Positions 1-7,161 of a stretch of DNA of 64,000 bases are shown here, in pieces. The notes beneath the pieces are model-generated. The model was not told the origin of the DNA and did not search any database. It saw only the letters and a program-made list of their open reading frames with translations. This DNA comes from PCC-6802 sp943367755. Lineage in GTDB: Bacteria > Cyanobacteriota > Cyanobacteriia > Pseudanabaenales > Pseudanabaenaceae. Both the position numbers and the translations under genes were made by a program. The stretch covers positions 1 to 64,000 of the forward strand of contig CALRKB020000008.1 of NCBI GenBank assembly GCA_943367755.1. The letters run 5' to 3'. Each line of letters opens with the position of its first letter. The first letter of the stretch is position 1.

Positions 1-145
1 ATATCGAAACGTTACGAAATGAAACCGCTGCTTGGTCAACCGATGTCAACACTACCCAACGTGGAGTTGATTGGCAAATGAAAATCGATGATGCTCGATG
101 CAAGTTGACTTCCATCTACCCTAAAATTAAACTGTGACGCTCCAC
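1..145 (+). mobile_element. Right end of an IS630-family insertion sequence (partial)
   Basis: The element enters from the left edge of the window. A transposase C-terminus stops at 137, and the presumed terminal sequence runs to about 145, directly before a TA dinucleotide at 146-147. IS630/Tc1-type elements insert at TA. The junction falls inside a reading frame of the opposite strand (the BrnA-like gene), which loses its normal C-terminus there, so the boundary is set by gene disruption as well as by the TA. The left end, its inverted repeat and the second TA lie outside the window, so the element cannot be classified further. Confidence 0.6.
3..137 (+). CDS. IS630-family transposase, C-terminal fragment
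   Basis: An open frame of 44 codons enters from outside the window and ends at TGA 135-137. The residues AAWSTDVN, then VDWQMK and DDARCKLTSIYP, match the conserved tail of IS630 transposases (a W-x-x-x-x-N, V-x-W and DAR-x-KL-x-x-x-YP pattern following the last DDE residue). It ends eight bases before the presumed element end, as usual for this family. The catalytic DDE residues lie off the window, so activity cannot be judged. Confidence 0.65.
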   Translation: METLRNETAAWSTDVNTTQRGVDWQMKIDDARCKLTSIYPKIKL

Positions 146-328
146 TAGGACTTTTGGGTGAAGCCTGAGTGAAATTAATTCATACTTCTCACTTTCACTT
201 TTTGCTGGTCTACCACGCTTTCTCAACTTCATGCCAAATTGCTCAGAAATTGCTTCTCTGAATTTCTGACTTTCTTCTGGTGTAACTCGCCTCGCGCTGT
301 CAAAAGAGAACTCAGATTCCTTCTTCAT
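116..328 (-). pseudogene. BrnA-like antitoxin, truncated by the IS630 insertion
   Basis: The frame starts at ATG 326-328 behind a GGAAGAG ribosome site. It reads MKKESEFSFDSARRVTPEE, then KRGRPAK and KYELISLRLHPKV. This is the pattern of BrnA/CopG-type antitoxins, in which the LRLHPKV strand is followed by a helix that here is missing. From about position 147 the frame continues only into the insertion sequence end (VERHSLILG, stop at 116). No BrnT-like toxin frame is visible just upstream, so the antitoxin is solitary and probably dead. Family assignment is from motif similarity only. Confidence 0.5.
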
Positions 329-387
329 ATCTCTTCCGCAAACGCATTTATAGTATATACCAAAAATCTGCAATTCTTGATGGGAGA

Positions 388-906
388 CTAGGCAATGTCA
401 GAAGCAAATCCCTTTTTAGGAGACTGCTTTTGCTTTAGCTTCTGTTGTGTATTTTTTAACTTCTTCATTTGCTTTTCGCATAGACCTTGTAACTCCACAC
501 GACTAATTTCCATGCCTTGCTGCGTATCTGTGGATTTATCGAACAGGATGAGACTATCTACTTCCTTTAAACCTACTAACCGAAATAAAATCTCAATAAT
601 TCCCGTCTCTGCACAGACAAGATTATGGTCACCTAGCTTGAGCCGCTCCAGGTTGGCAGCGGTCTTACTGCAATAGGCATAGACAACATTTTTCTCTACT
701 TCAGGTGAGTTGTTATTACTAAGCGTAGTGAGCAACCAGCTCCCATCTTGGGCTTGCAAGATGTAGTAGCTGCTGTGATGGAGTTGCATCGCGATCGCTT
801 TCAATACCGCTGAAATCACTTTCGTAATGCCAGGCGTGACGCCATCCTGGGGAGCATCCTGCACCAACTGGTCAATTTGCCGATCTAAGTTTTGTTCGTT
901 TTGCAT
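388..906 (-). CDS. Conserved cyanobacterial protein of unknown function
   Basis: A 172-residue soluble protein with no signal peptide or membrane segment. I do not recognise a named domain. The central part (SSYYILQAQDGSWLLTTLSN, then KNVVYAYC) looks like a small alpha/beta domain, and the C-terminus is a charged Lys/Gln-rich helix (QMKKLKNTQQKLKQKQ). The gene starts 13 bases after the stop of the LivH-type permease on the same strand and is probably the last gene of that transcript. Cellular role unknown. Confidence 0.6.
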   Translation of the reverse strand: MQNEQNLDRQIDQLVQDAPQDGVTPGITKVISAVLKAIAMQLHHSSYYILQAQDGSWLLTTLSNNNSPEVEKNVVYAYCSKTAANLERLKLGDHNLVCAETGIIEILFRLVGLKEVDSLILFDKSTDTQQGMEISRVELQGLCEKQMKKLKNTQQKLKQKQSPKKGFASDIA

Positions 907-919
907 AGTATTAATTGGA

Positions 920-1819
920 TCACATCGTCCCTTTAAATAGTCCCTGCGGTCTAACTAGTAAAACTAAAACCATAATTAATAGACCTACCCCCAATTTATA
1001 TTCCGTACCAATACAGTACTTGGCTAATTCGCCTAAACTGGCCGGACAGGTGGTGCTGACTTGCTGGGCAATACCAACGATCATCGCGCCGGTGATCGCG
1101 CCGTAGGGGTTGCCTATGCCACCCAAAATTACAGCGGTAAACATGGGCAACACTAAAAACCAACCCATATTTGGTCTCAGACCCGTAATCAGGCCGTACA
1201 TACCGCCCCCCAAGGCCGTCAGACTCCCCGCGATTACCCACGTCCAGAGAATCACCGCATCAACATTGATACCCGTAATTTTAGCCAGCTCTGGATTATC
1301 GGCCACTGCCCGCATCGCCCGCCCAATTTTAGTATTTTGCAAGAGGTAGTAGAGGCCAGCAACCGCAGCGATCGCCATCCCAATCGTGACAAGGCGGTTA
1401 CCTGTAATCACTATGCCGATCAAATGTAGGCCAGGTAGTGTCGGCAGGGAATAGGTTTTTGGCGATGTGCCAGCGACTAGAATAATGCCATTGCGGATCA
1501 CTAACGCTAACCCAATCGAGACAATCATCATCGTGGTTGGTGTGGCTCGCCGCCACCGCAAAGGTTGCCATAGCAGCTTCTCGCAGATCAAAACGGCGAT
1601 CGTGGTGATCGCGCAGCCAAATAGCATGGATAGCCAGATATTGAGATGCATACCTCGATCTGCAAACAGAGCCAGATACGCACCCAGGGTAAGAATGTCA
1701 CCGTGGGCAAAATTCGCTAGCTTTAAAATCCCGTAGGTTAAGCTCAGTCCTACGGCAGCCAAGGCAATAATGCTGCCCAGTGCTATACCCTCAATGCCTG
1801 ATTGCAGAAGTTCCTGCAT
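920..1819 (-). CDS. livH: Branched-chain/neutral amino acid ABC transporter permease (LivH family)
   Basis: A 299-residue integral membrane protein of about eight hydrophobic segments. Family hallmarks are ALAAVGLSLTYGILKLANFAHGD near the N-terminus, GRAMRAVADNPELAKITGIN in the middle (the loop contacting the ATPase) and LGGIGNPYGAITGA near the end. LivH-type permeases pair with LivM, LivG/LivF and a binding protein; in cyanobacteria the NatD subunit of the neutral amino acid system belongs here. None of the partners is next to it, which is common for scattered cyanobacterial ABC systems. It lies 38 bases downstream of queC on the same strand, so co-transcription is possible. Substrate is inferred from family only. 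Confidence 0.85.
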   Translation of the reverse strand: MQELLQSGIEGIALGSIIALAAVGLSLTYGILKLANFAHGDILTLGAYLALFADRGMHLNIWLSMLFGCAITTIAVLICEKLLWQPLRWRRATPTTMMIVSIGLALVIRNGIILVAGTSPKTYSLPTLPGLHLIGIVITGNRLVTIGMAIAAVAGLYYLLQNTKIGRAMRAVADNPELAKITGINVDAVILWTWVIAGSLTALGGGMYGLITGLRPNMGWFLVLPMFTAVILGGIGNPYGAITGAMIVGIAQQVSTTCPASLGELAKYCIGTEYKLGVGLLIMVLVLLVRPQGLFKGTM

Positions 1820-1857
1820 ATGCGATCGCCTTTAAAGCCTAAACTGTATGCACTATG

Positions 1858-2559
1858 TTATATCAATTGGCGAAACTTCCAGATGGGGTCGGTCACACCA
1901 GCCACCGTGAACCCGCGATCGCGAATCAAACAGGCATGACATTTACCGCAGCCACCTTTAACCCCGGCATAACAGGTATGGGTCAACGCCAAAATTTCAT
2001 CAAAGCGATCTCCCAACACATCGACAGCTAGCTGCACGCTCTCGGCTTTAGTCAAGTGCATGAGGGGAGTGTGAATCGCAAAAGCATCTGGATTGCCCCA
2101 GACCCCTTCACCAATCGCAGTTGCCATCGCATCCACAAATACCTGACGGCAGTCGTAGTAACCCGCAAAATCGGCCTCACACACGCCCATAAAAATATCT
2201 TTAATTCCTAATATGGCGGCGCGATTTGCTGCCACGGTGAGGAATAGGAGATTGCGAGCTGGCACAAATGTTGGTTCCACACCACCAGGTAAGTCTTCCG
2301 TAGAGTCATACTGCTCCAAGGGAGTATCAGATACCAGCGGTGAAGTACCTTTGAGGATTGGCCCTAACTGGATAATTTCGTGGCTAGCTAGATTGAATGC
2401 TTTGGCAATAGCGATCGCACTTTCCAGTTCAATTACATGCCGTTGACCATAATCAAATGTAATCGCATGAACTCGATCGAACTGTTGGCAAGCAAGGGCG
2501 ACACAGGTAGTTGAGTCTTGTCCTCCACTGAGAACGCACAGCGCTTTCGATCCTGTCAT
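1858..2559 (-). CDS. queC: 7-cyano-7-deazaguanine synthase QueC
   Basis: A 233-residue enzyme that converts 7-carboxy-7-deazaguanine to preQ0 with ATP and ammonia, the last step of precursor synthesis for queuosine in tRNA. The PP-loop SGGQDSTT is at residues 11-18. The C-terminal zinc site is visible as HTCYAGVKGGCGKCHACL (four Cys). Length is normal for the family. It follows queD by 27 bases and queE further upstream, all on the minus strand, giving a compact queE-queD-queC operon. Confidence 0.95.
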   Translation of the reverse strand: MTGSKALCVLSGGQDSTTCVALACQQFDRVHAITFDYGQRHVIELESAIAIAKAFNLASHEIIQLGPILKGTSPLVSDTPLEQYDSTEDLPGGVEPTFVPARNLLFLTVAANRAAILGIKDIFMGVCEADFAGYYDCRQVFVDAMATAIGEGVWGNPDAFAIHTPLMHLTKAESVQLAVDVLGDRFDEILALTHTCYAGVKGGCGKCHACLIRDRGFTVAGVTDPIWKFRQLI

Positions 2560-2586
2560 GATAAACTCCTAAACTCACTTCACTAA

Positions 2587-3018
2587 TTAATTCACAATAA
2601 CTGCACGATCTTCCGCCAGAATCTGAAAAAGCACTTCATCCGAGCGGGAATACAAACAGGTGGAAGTGCAGGTCTCGTCGATTTTGACCGCAAGCAATCC
2701 GGGTAATCCAGCCTGTTCTAGTCGCTCAAAAATCCATCGTGCCAGTTCTTCACTGGTGGGACTCTCTAACCCGGTGGTTTTATTCAAAAAATGGTGATCT
2801 AAATAGTCATCTAAAAGGGGTTGGAGAAAGTATTTAATATCAGCAAAATCCATTACCATGCCTGATTTGGCACCACTCTTGACCAGAGACGAACCACTCA
2901 CATAAACTACACCGTGCCAGCTATGTCCGTGCAGGCGAGCACATTTACCATCATGATATGGCAGTTCATGGGCAGCTTCAAATCTAAATTCCTTGCCAAT
3001 CACCCACCGATCCGTCAT
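2587..3018 (-). CDS. queD: 6-carboxy-5,6,7,8-tetrahydropterin synthase QueD
   Basis: A 143-residue member of the PTPS fold family. Zinc ligands are visible as H17 (FRFEAAHEL), H30 and H32 (CARLHGHSW), with the catalytic Cys at 26. It makes 6-carboxytetrahydropterin from dihydroneopterin triphosphate, upstream of QueE in the preQ0 route. The start ATG overlaps the queE stop by four bases (ATGA at 3015-3018), which indicates translational coupling. Confidence 0.95.
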   Translation of the reverse strand: MTDRWVIGKEFRFEAAHELPYHDGKCARLHGHSWHGVVYVSGSSLVKSGAKSGMVMDFADIKYFLQPLLDDYLDHHFLNKTTGLESPTSEELARWIFERLEQAGLPGLLAVKIDETCTSTCLYSRSDEVLFQILAEDRAVIVN

Positions 3019-3629
3019 GCTACCCCTATGTATTTATGGGTCTGTAATGAGAGTTTGTAGTTTGGATTTTGTTTCAGAATCTCGAGGATAATGGGAATGG
3101 CGCGATCGCGGGCGTTCCATTCCGGCTGAAGAAAAATTGGTCGATCTGGCATTGTCGTTAGATAGTTACCGTAATAGTCTAATTCTTGTCCCGTGCTAAT
3201 CACCAACTTGATCTCGTTGGCTCTAGACCAGAATATTTCCTGTACCGGATAATCCGCGCTGACATGCTGTTTAGGTGAAAGTGTAATCCAGGCTTCGGTT
3301 GCCACATCTTGCCAAAATGCCCCAGAGGTCTCGATACTAACCTGTTTATCTATATCTAACAGTGCTTGAACTAGATCGCCTAGATGATTGTGAATAAACG
3401 GTTCGCCACCACTAATGACAATGCGGGGAGACTTTAATTCGTCTAGTAACTGTTGGAGCGATCGCATAGTTCTAGGGGTATTTTTGCCCCCATCACCATA
3501 ACCGGTATCGCACCAGGGACAACGGACCGGACAGCCTGACAGGCGGATGAAATCAACTAAAACTCCTGTCCAGAAGCCTTCGCCTTGAACGGTGCTTTGA
3601 AAGGTTTCATGAATGGGAAATTGCAGCAA
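3015..3629 (-). CDS. queE: 7-carboxy-7-deazaguanine synthase QueE (radical SAM)
   Basis: A 204-residue radical SAM enzyme that rearranges 6-carboxytetrahydropterin to 7-carboxy-7-deazaguanine. The [4Fe-4S] motif C-x3-C-x2-C is in SGCPVRCPWCDTG (C33, C37, C40), and the SAM-binding region shows VISGGEPF. The start is a TTG at 3627-3629; an in-frame stop lies four codons upstream, so no longer ATG-started form exists, and no clear Shine-Dalgarno is visible. First gene of the queE-queD-queC operon. Confidence 0.92.
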   Translation of the reverse strand: MLQFPIHETFQSTVQGEGFWTGVLVDFIRLSGCPVRCPWCDTGYGDGGKNTPRTMRSLQQLLDELKSPRIVISGGEPFIHNHLGDLVQALLDIDKQVSIETSGAFWQDVATEAWITLSPKQHVSADYPVQEIFWSRANEIKLVISTGQELDYYGNYLTTMPDRPIFLQPEWNARDRAIPIILEILKQNPNYKLSLQTHKYIGVA

Positions 3630-3701
3630 AATTGCGATCTATGAAAGTGATAATGCAATACAGTAGGTAGTACATCTCTGGAAGAGAATGCCAACGTAAT
3701 T

Positions 3702-4082
3702 TTAGCTAGTGGGCAACCAACCAAATAGTTTTGCTGCGCCACCAATTAAAGCGACAATCAAAGATACTAATACGCCACGATTGATAAATTCCTGGTTATC
3801 GAGTCGTTTATCAATACCGCTCACCTTCTCGTCCAGAGTTTTAATTTCACCTGATAGCTCTACTTGCCCAATTTCAAGTTTACTTAGCCGTTCGTCTATT
3901 TTGTCAAAACGAGAGTCCATTTTTTCTATTTTTTGGTTAACCTCGACAAATTTTTGGTTAACCTCGGCAAATTGCTTGTCCATCTTCTGGTTAACCTCGG
4001 CAAATTGCTTGTCTACCTTTTGCTCAAAGCGGGTCAAGACTTCTTCAAGCGTATAGGTGAGGGTAGGAGGATTGGTAGTCAT
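3702..4082 (-). CDS. Coiled-coil protein with C-terminal membrane anchor
   Basis: About 126 residues. After a short N-terminus there is a long heptad-rich helix with near-repeats (DKQFAEVNQKM, DKQFAEVNQKF, VEVNQKIEKM), then charged coiled coil, and finally a single hydrophobic helix RGVLVSLIVALIGGAAKLFGW. The ATG at 4080-4082 is chosen; an upstream TTG would add five residues. Proteins of this layout are frequent in cyanobacteria and uncharacterised. The function is not known; the layout suggests a membrane-tethered oligomer. Confidence 0.7.
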   Translation of the reverse strand: MTTNPPTLTYTLEEVLTRFEQKVDKQFAEVNQKMDKQFAEVNQKFVEVNQKIEKMDSRFDKIDERLSKLEIGQVELSGEIKTLDEKVSGIDKRLDNQEFINRGVLVSLIVALIGGAAKLFGWLPTS

Positions 4083-4190
4083 AAACAAATCTGCCAAGTT
4101 GGACTATATATAAACTACCAGATTGCTAAAAAAAATTGCGTGGAAGAAGTAATGAGGGGTTAACTGTACGGTCAAGTACAAATCCCCTCT

Positions 4191-4331
4191 TTACTTAGTA
4201 GCAGGATTTACTCTGCCTTTGTCTTTGAGTCGAACGCGACTACCGGGCTTCGCACCAGCGGGAATGCGAACGTTAAGCATCTCGCCATTGAGCTGTAATT
4301 GTTTTTGCACGCCATGAAAGGCTTCGGACAT
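4191..4331 (-). pseudogene. DnaJ/CbpA C-terminal domain fragment
   Basis: A 46-codon frame starts at ATG 4329-4331 and ends at TAA 4191-4193. It reads MSEAFHGVQKQLQLNGEML, then VRIPAGAKPGSRVRLKDKG. This is the start of the DnaJ C-terminal substrate-binding domain (EAF-x-G, then V-x-IPAGAK-x-GS-x-x-R-x-x-GKG), cut off before the rest. The J-domain is absent. It lies 19 bases downstream of hspA on the same strand, so the remnant may be transcribed with it. Either a decayed cochaperone gene or a very small surviving protein. Confidence 0.6.
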
Positions 4332-4350
4332 ACTCGCAGAACACTAGTTG

Positions 4351-4788
4351 CTAGCTGACAACGTTAACCTTCACGACTTTTGTCTTTTCTGATTCAGCTT
4401 TCGGTAGGTTGAGGCTGAGGATACCATCTTTGTATTCTGCTTCTACCTTCTCGTTCTGAACCCTTGCAGTTAGAGGAATAACGCGACGGAACTGACCATA
4501 GCGAAACTCCGTACGTTTGTATCCTTTTTCTTCTGTTTTTGTTTCCGATTTGCGTTCGCCAGCGATCGCCACAGAGTCAGCCGTTACTTCAATATCGAGA
4601 TCCTTGGCTTCCATACCAGGAACTTCTAGCTTGATTTGAAAAGCTTCAGGAGTTTCATGCAATTCTGCAGGTGGGATAAAGGTTTCCAGTTCCTTGCCTG
4701 TAGTCGGAGTTATGGTATCGAACAGGCGATTCATTTCCCTTTGCAGGCTATCAATTTCTCTGAATGGTTCCCAACGAATGAGCGACAT
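4351..4788 (-). CDS. hspA: Small heat shock protein Hsp20/HspA
   Basis: A 145-residue ATP-independent chaperone. The N-terminus MSLIRWEPFREIDSLQREM is typical of the class A bacterial and cyanobacterial HspA. The alpha-crystallin domain spans about residues 40-135, with GMEAKDLDIEV and the end motif YKDGILSLNLPKAE, followed by a short tail with a V-x-V in place of I-x-I. The ribosome site AGGAGG lies six bases before the ATG. The 5' leader can fold over this site (separate entry). A DnaJ remnant follows. Confidence 0.93.
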   Translation of the reverse strand: MSLIRWEPFREIDSLQREMNRLFDTITPTTGKELETFIPPAELHETPEAFQIKLEVPGMEAKDLDIEVTADSVAIAGERKSETKTEEKGYKRTEFRYGQFRRVIPLTARVQNEKVEAEYKDGILSLNLPKAESEKTKVVKVNVVS

Positions 4789-4860
4789 ATGTTACCTCCT
4801 GGCTGAGTAATATTGGGGTTACTTAACTTGAAGATCTCTCTTCAATTTTTAAGGTAACAT
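4789..4860 (-). promoter_or_regulatory. Probable RNA thermometer in the hspA leader
   Basis: In the hspA mRNA the sequence ATGTTACCT (plus-strand 4852-4860) is the exact complement of AGGTAACAT (4789-4797), which contains the 3' half of the Shine-Dalgarno and all bases up to the start codon. A further U-G pair extends the stem. Between the arms there is a perfect 7-bp hairpin with a four-base loop (TTGAAGA/TCTTCAA, 4828-4845) and a weaker 5-bp one (AGTAA/TTACT). The ribosome site is therefore masked in the fold. Synechocystis hsp17 is known to be controlled by a leader thermometer; that this leader melts with heat is inference. Confidence 0.6.
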
Positions 4861-4960
4861 GGATGCTTCACTTGCCTGGTACGGCTTTGTGTACAATGGT
4901 TTTCGGGTTTACCGCACTTCTGAGATTAGTAGTATTATTGGCGGCATTTACCAAAGTAAT

Positions 4961-5713
4961 TTACAGGATTTGGGATAAAAATTTCTGCGTGCGCTCTTCT
5001 TTAGGATTCTGGAAAAAGTCAGTTGGCACGGCCTCTTCAACAATGAGCCCGCCATCCATCAGAATAACCCTATCCGCAACTTCGCGAGCAAACCCCACTT
5101 CATGCGTGACCACCACCATAGTCATGCCAGAATCCGCTAGCGATCGCATCACATCCAGTACCTCCCGCACCATTTCCGGATCGAGTGCGGATGTTGGTTC
5201 GTCAAATAGCATGATTTTGGGTTGCATGGCTAGAGCGCGGGCGATCGCCACCCGTTGCTGCTGTCCACCTGATAGTTGCCCTGGATATTTATGTGCCTGC
5301 GGTAGAATCCCTACCCGCTCTAAAAGCTGTAAGGCAACTTCTTCTGCCTTGGGTTTCTTCCAGCCCCTCGCCCACATTGGTGCAAGTGTAATGTTTTGCA
5401 TGACCGTGAGGTGGGGAAATAGATTGAATTGCTGAAACACCATCCCTACTTCGCGACGAATAACATCAACATTTCTGTGCCTGGGAGACAACTCAATGCC
5501 GTCAATAATAATTCGCCCCTCCTGATATTCCTCTAGGGCATTAAAGGTACGTGCAAAGGTAGATTTACCCGAACCAGATGGCCCCATGATTACGACCACT
5601 TCCCCTCGGTGGACTGTCAAACTTACTCCTTTCAGCACATGAAAGCTGCCATACCACTTATGAACATCCTGCGCTACGATTGTGGGTTCCTGGGCTTGTG
5701 CCGCATTATTCAT
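4961..5713 (-). CDS. glnQ: Polar amino acid ABC transporter ATPase (GlnQ/HisP family)
   Basis: A 250-residue ABC ATPase. Walker A GPSGSGKST is at residues 44-52, Q-loop VFQQFNLFPHLTV follows, the signature is LSGGQQQRVAIARAL, Walker B IMLFDEPTSALDPE and H-loop VTHE. The FNLFPH Q-loop and VGF-x-REVADRV tail are typical of the amino acid (PAAT) subfamily; cyanobacterial BgtA is the closest known role. No permease or binding protein gene is adjacent, so the partner proteins must be encoded elsewhere. Confidence 0.9.
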   Translation of the reverse strand: MNNAAQAQEPTIVAQDVHKWYGSFHVLKGVSLTVHRGEVVVIMGPSGSGKSTFARTFNALEEYQEGRIIIDGIELSPRHRNVDVIRREVGMVFQQFNLFPHLTVMQNITLAPMWARGWKKPKAEEVALQLLERVGILPQAHKYPGQLSGGQQQRVAIARALAMQPKIMLFDEPTSALDPEMVREVLDVMRSLADSGMTMVVVTHEVGFAREVADRVILMDGGLIVEEAVPTDFFQNPKEERTQKFLSQIL

Positions 5714-5794
5714 TTTTGGCGAGCTCCTGTATTGTTCGGCTTTATGTTGAGTGCACTAAAAACAATTTACTTATTCTGATATACTACTTCACAT

Positions 5795-5866
5795 GGTGGT
5801 GTAGCCAAGTGGTAAGGCAGAAGCCTGCAAAGCTTTTATCCGCTGGTTCGAATCCAGCCATCACCT
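5795..5866 (+). tRNA. tRNA-Cys (GCA)
   Basis: A 72-base cloverleaf. The acceptor stem GGTGGTG (5795-5801) pairs with CATCACC (5859-5865), followed by discriminator U, the usual identity base of tRNA-Cys. The T arm is GCTGG-TTCGAAT-CCAGC. The anticodon loop CTGCAAA gives anticodon GCA. CCA is not encoded. Confidence 0.93.
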
Positions 5867-6111
5867 CTTTTTAATATATTTCAATCTAGTACGGGTAGAT
5901 TCCCCGCCGCTCTGCGGCGAAATGTTTAGATTGCAATGTCAGCAAAAGGCTTGCGAGCAAAACGTTTTCCATACCCTGTCCGCAAGCAGTGGGGTAGTCA
6001 ATTTTAAATGTAAAACCCTCATATATATCATAAATAGTTCAAAATAGTCAAATTTTCTTGAAAGCCTGTTATGATTCTAGTATAGAGAATTTAAATAAAG
6101 AGGAGGCACAA
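5867..6111. other. Intergenic region with a GC hairpin
   Basis: No gene is seen. A perfect 6-bp stem with a three-base loop (CGCCGC-TCT-GCGGCG, 5905-5919) follows tRNA-Cys by 38 bases, preceded by ACGGGTAGATTCC. There is no T-run, so it is a weak terminator candidate; similar hairpins also mark ends of IS200/IS605-type elements, but no transposase remnant is visible. The AT-rich stretch just before the next gene probably carries its promoter. Confidence 0.3.
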
Positions 6112-6330
6112 ATGAGTACCCTCGAACAAGAAAGGAAAAACGAACCTCTCCTCCCTGGCTACACCATAGATGAGGAAGGGAATTTCAATATTTATGCAAT
6201 TGAACCTAATATGTACATGGAAGAGGCCATGACACCTCAAAGGAGACAACGTTATACTTCTATGGTTGTAGCTGCTATCCTGCTGATTGTGATGGCAGTT
6301 TCAATTGCTTTTACCATTGCTGTAAGTTAG
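6112..6330 (+). CDS. ssl1498/Psb34-type photosystem-associated membrane protein
   Basis: A 72-residue protein started at ATG 6112 behind AGGAGG. The N-terminal half has the motif DEEGNFNIYAIEPNMYMEE, which resembles the G-x-LNNFA-x-EP-x-x-Y motif of the ssl1498 (Psb34) family. The C-terminal half is one membrane helix (SMVVAAILLIVMAVSIAFTI). Psb34 binds photosystem II assembly intermediates beside high-light-inducible proteins. Membership is inferred from this short motif and layout. It stands alone, followed by a hairpin terminator. Confidence 0.6.
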   Translation: MSTLEQERKNEPLLPGYTIDEEGNFNIYAIEPNMYMEEAMTPQRRQRYTSMVVAAILLIVMAVSIAFTIAVS

Positions 6331-6463
6331 ATATGGCAATCTAGGTATCTGGATATTTAGATGCGAATTTTCTGAATGCTCTTACCGCAGTAGATCGAAG
6401 TAGAAATCTATTTTTTAGCTGATTGTGAATGATTCAAGATCGGAGGCTATGTTATAAACCGCC

Positions 6464-6501
6464 AACAGAGCTGATGCTTCTATGGGAGGATCAGCTCTGT
6501 T
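6464..6501. terminator. Bidirectional hairpin terminator
   Basis: A perfect 12-bp inverted repeat (AACAGAGCTGAT at 6464-6475, ATCAGCTCTGTT at 6490-6501) with a 14-base loop lies between the Psb34-like gene and the convergent tRNA-Leu. No T-run follows, so strength is uncertain. Confidence 0.5.
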
Positions 6502-6508
6502 AGTAGAA

Positions 6509-6589
6509 TGCGGATGAAAGGACTTGAACCTTCACGTCAAAGACACTAGAACCTAAATCTAGCGCGTCTACCAATTCCGCCACATCCGC
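6509..6589 (-). tRNA. tRNA-Leu (UAG)
   Basis: An 81-base class II tRNA on the minus strand. The acceptor stem GCGGATG pairs with CATCCGC, and the discriminator is A. The anticodon stem CTAGA/TCTAG encloses loop TTTAGGT with anticodon TAG. A variable arm follows (TGTCTTTGACG), and the T arm contains GTTCAAG. All are typical of leucine tRNAs. Confidence 0.93.
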
Positions 6590-6720
6590 GAATCGATTTA
6601 CTATCATACTCGTAAACTGGCAATGTGCGCATACCAAGCAATAAATTTTTCACAAGTTGCCAGTGTTAAAATTTCCTAAGCGGTACTTAATTTCCAATTT
6701 TTGCTTACACACTCCTCTTT

Positions 6721-7158
6721 GTGCAACTACCCAAAGTTCCAAAATCTCAGGCTCAGCAGATAGATCGCTCTGCGATCTATCCGTGTCCGTGTCCAAAGCG
6801 CGGTAAACTCAACCCGATTACTCTGACCGATGCCTTTGGCTGCGATCGCTGCTCGTTAATATTTGCCAGTGAAGATGATGGTTACAGCTTGGTACAGCTT
6901 GGTGGGATCGATTCCTATCGCCGTGCCTGGTACTGGAATGGTACGCGCTGGCAGGCCATTCGCAATGCTAATCTCAAGTATGCCAGGGAACTGGTGCCAA
7001 TCCAGTTGGTTATGGTGTCATCAGTTGTACTAATGTTTTTGTTATTAGTAGCTGTTAGTACAAATAATTATCAAGGATTGCATTTAGTGATTTTAGTTGC
7101 CATCCCAGTAATTCTTGTAGCCTGCTGGCTAATTCTGTTGCGTCGTCGGGAACCTTAA
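6721..7158 (+). CDS. Zinc-ribbon-like membrane protein of unknown function
   Basis: A 145-residue protein from a GTG start. The N-terminal half carries two Cys pairs (CPCPKRG near residue 22 and CDRC near residue 41) that could bind one zinc. The C-terminal half has two hydrophobic helices (IQLVMVSSVVLMFLLLVAV and LVILVAIPVILVACWLIL) ending in RRREP. I do not recognise the family beyond cyanobacterial hypothetical proteins. The proA-like frame starts three bases after its stop, so the two are probably co-expressed. Confidence 0.65.
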   Translation: MQLPKVPKSQAQQIDRSAIYPCPCPKRGKLNPITLTDAFGCDRCSLIFASEDDGYSLVQLGGIDSYRRAWYWNGTRWQAIRNANLKYARELVPIQLVMVSSVVLMFLLLVAVSTNNYQGLHLVILVAIPVILVACWLILLRRREP

Positions 7159-7161
7159 ATT

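Noticed and set aside
395..676. Plus-strand frame opposite the hypothetical gene at 388-906
   Set aside because: Cys/Phe/Ser-rich shadow of the minus-strand gene with no ribosome site.
4863..5435. Long plus-strand open frame running antisense to glnQ
   Set aside because: It overlaps a clear ABC ATPase almost entirely, is rich in Ser/Arg/Cys as antisense frames are, and has no recognisable motif. The first 100 bases are free of other genes but show no domain.
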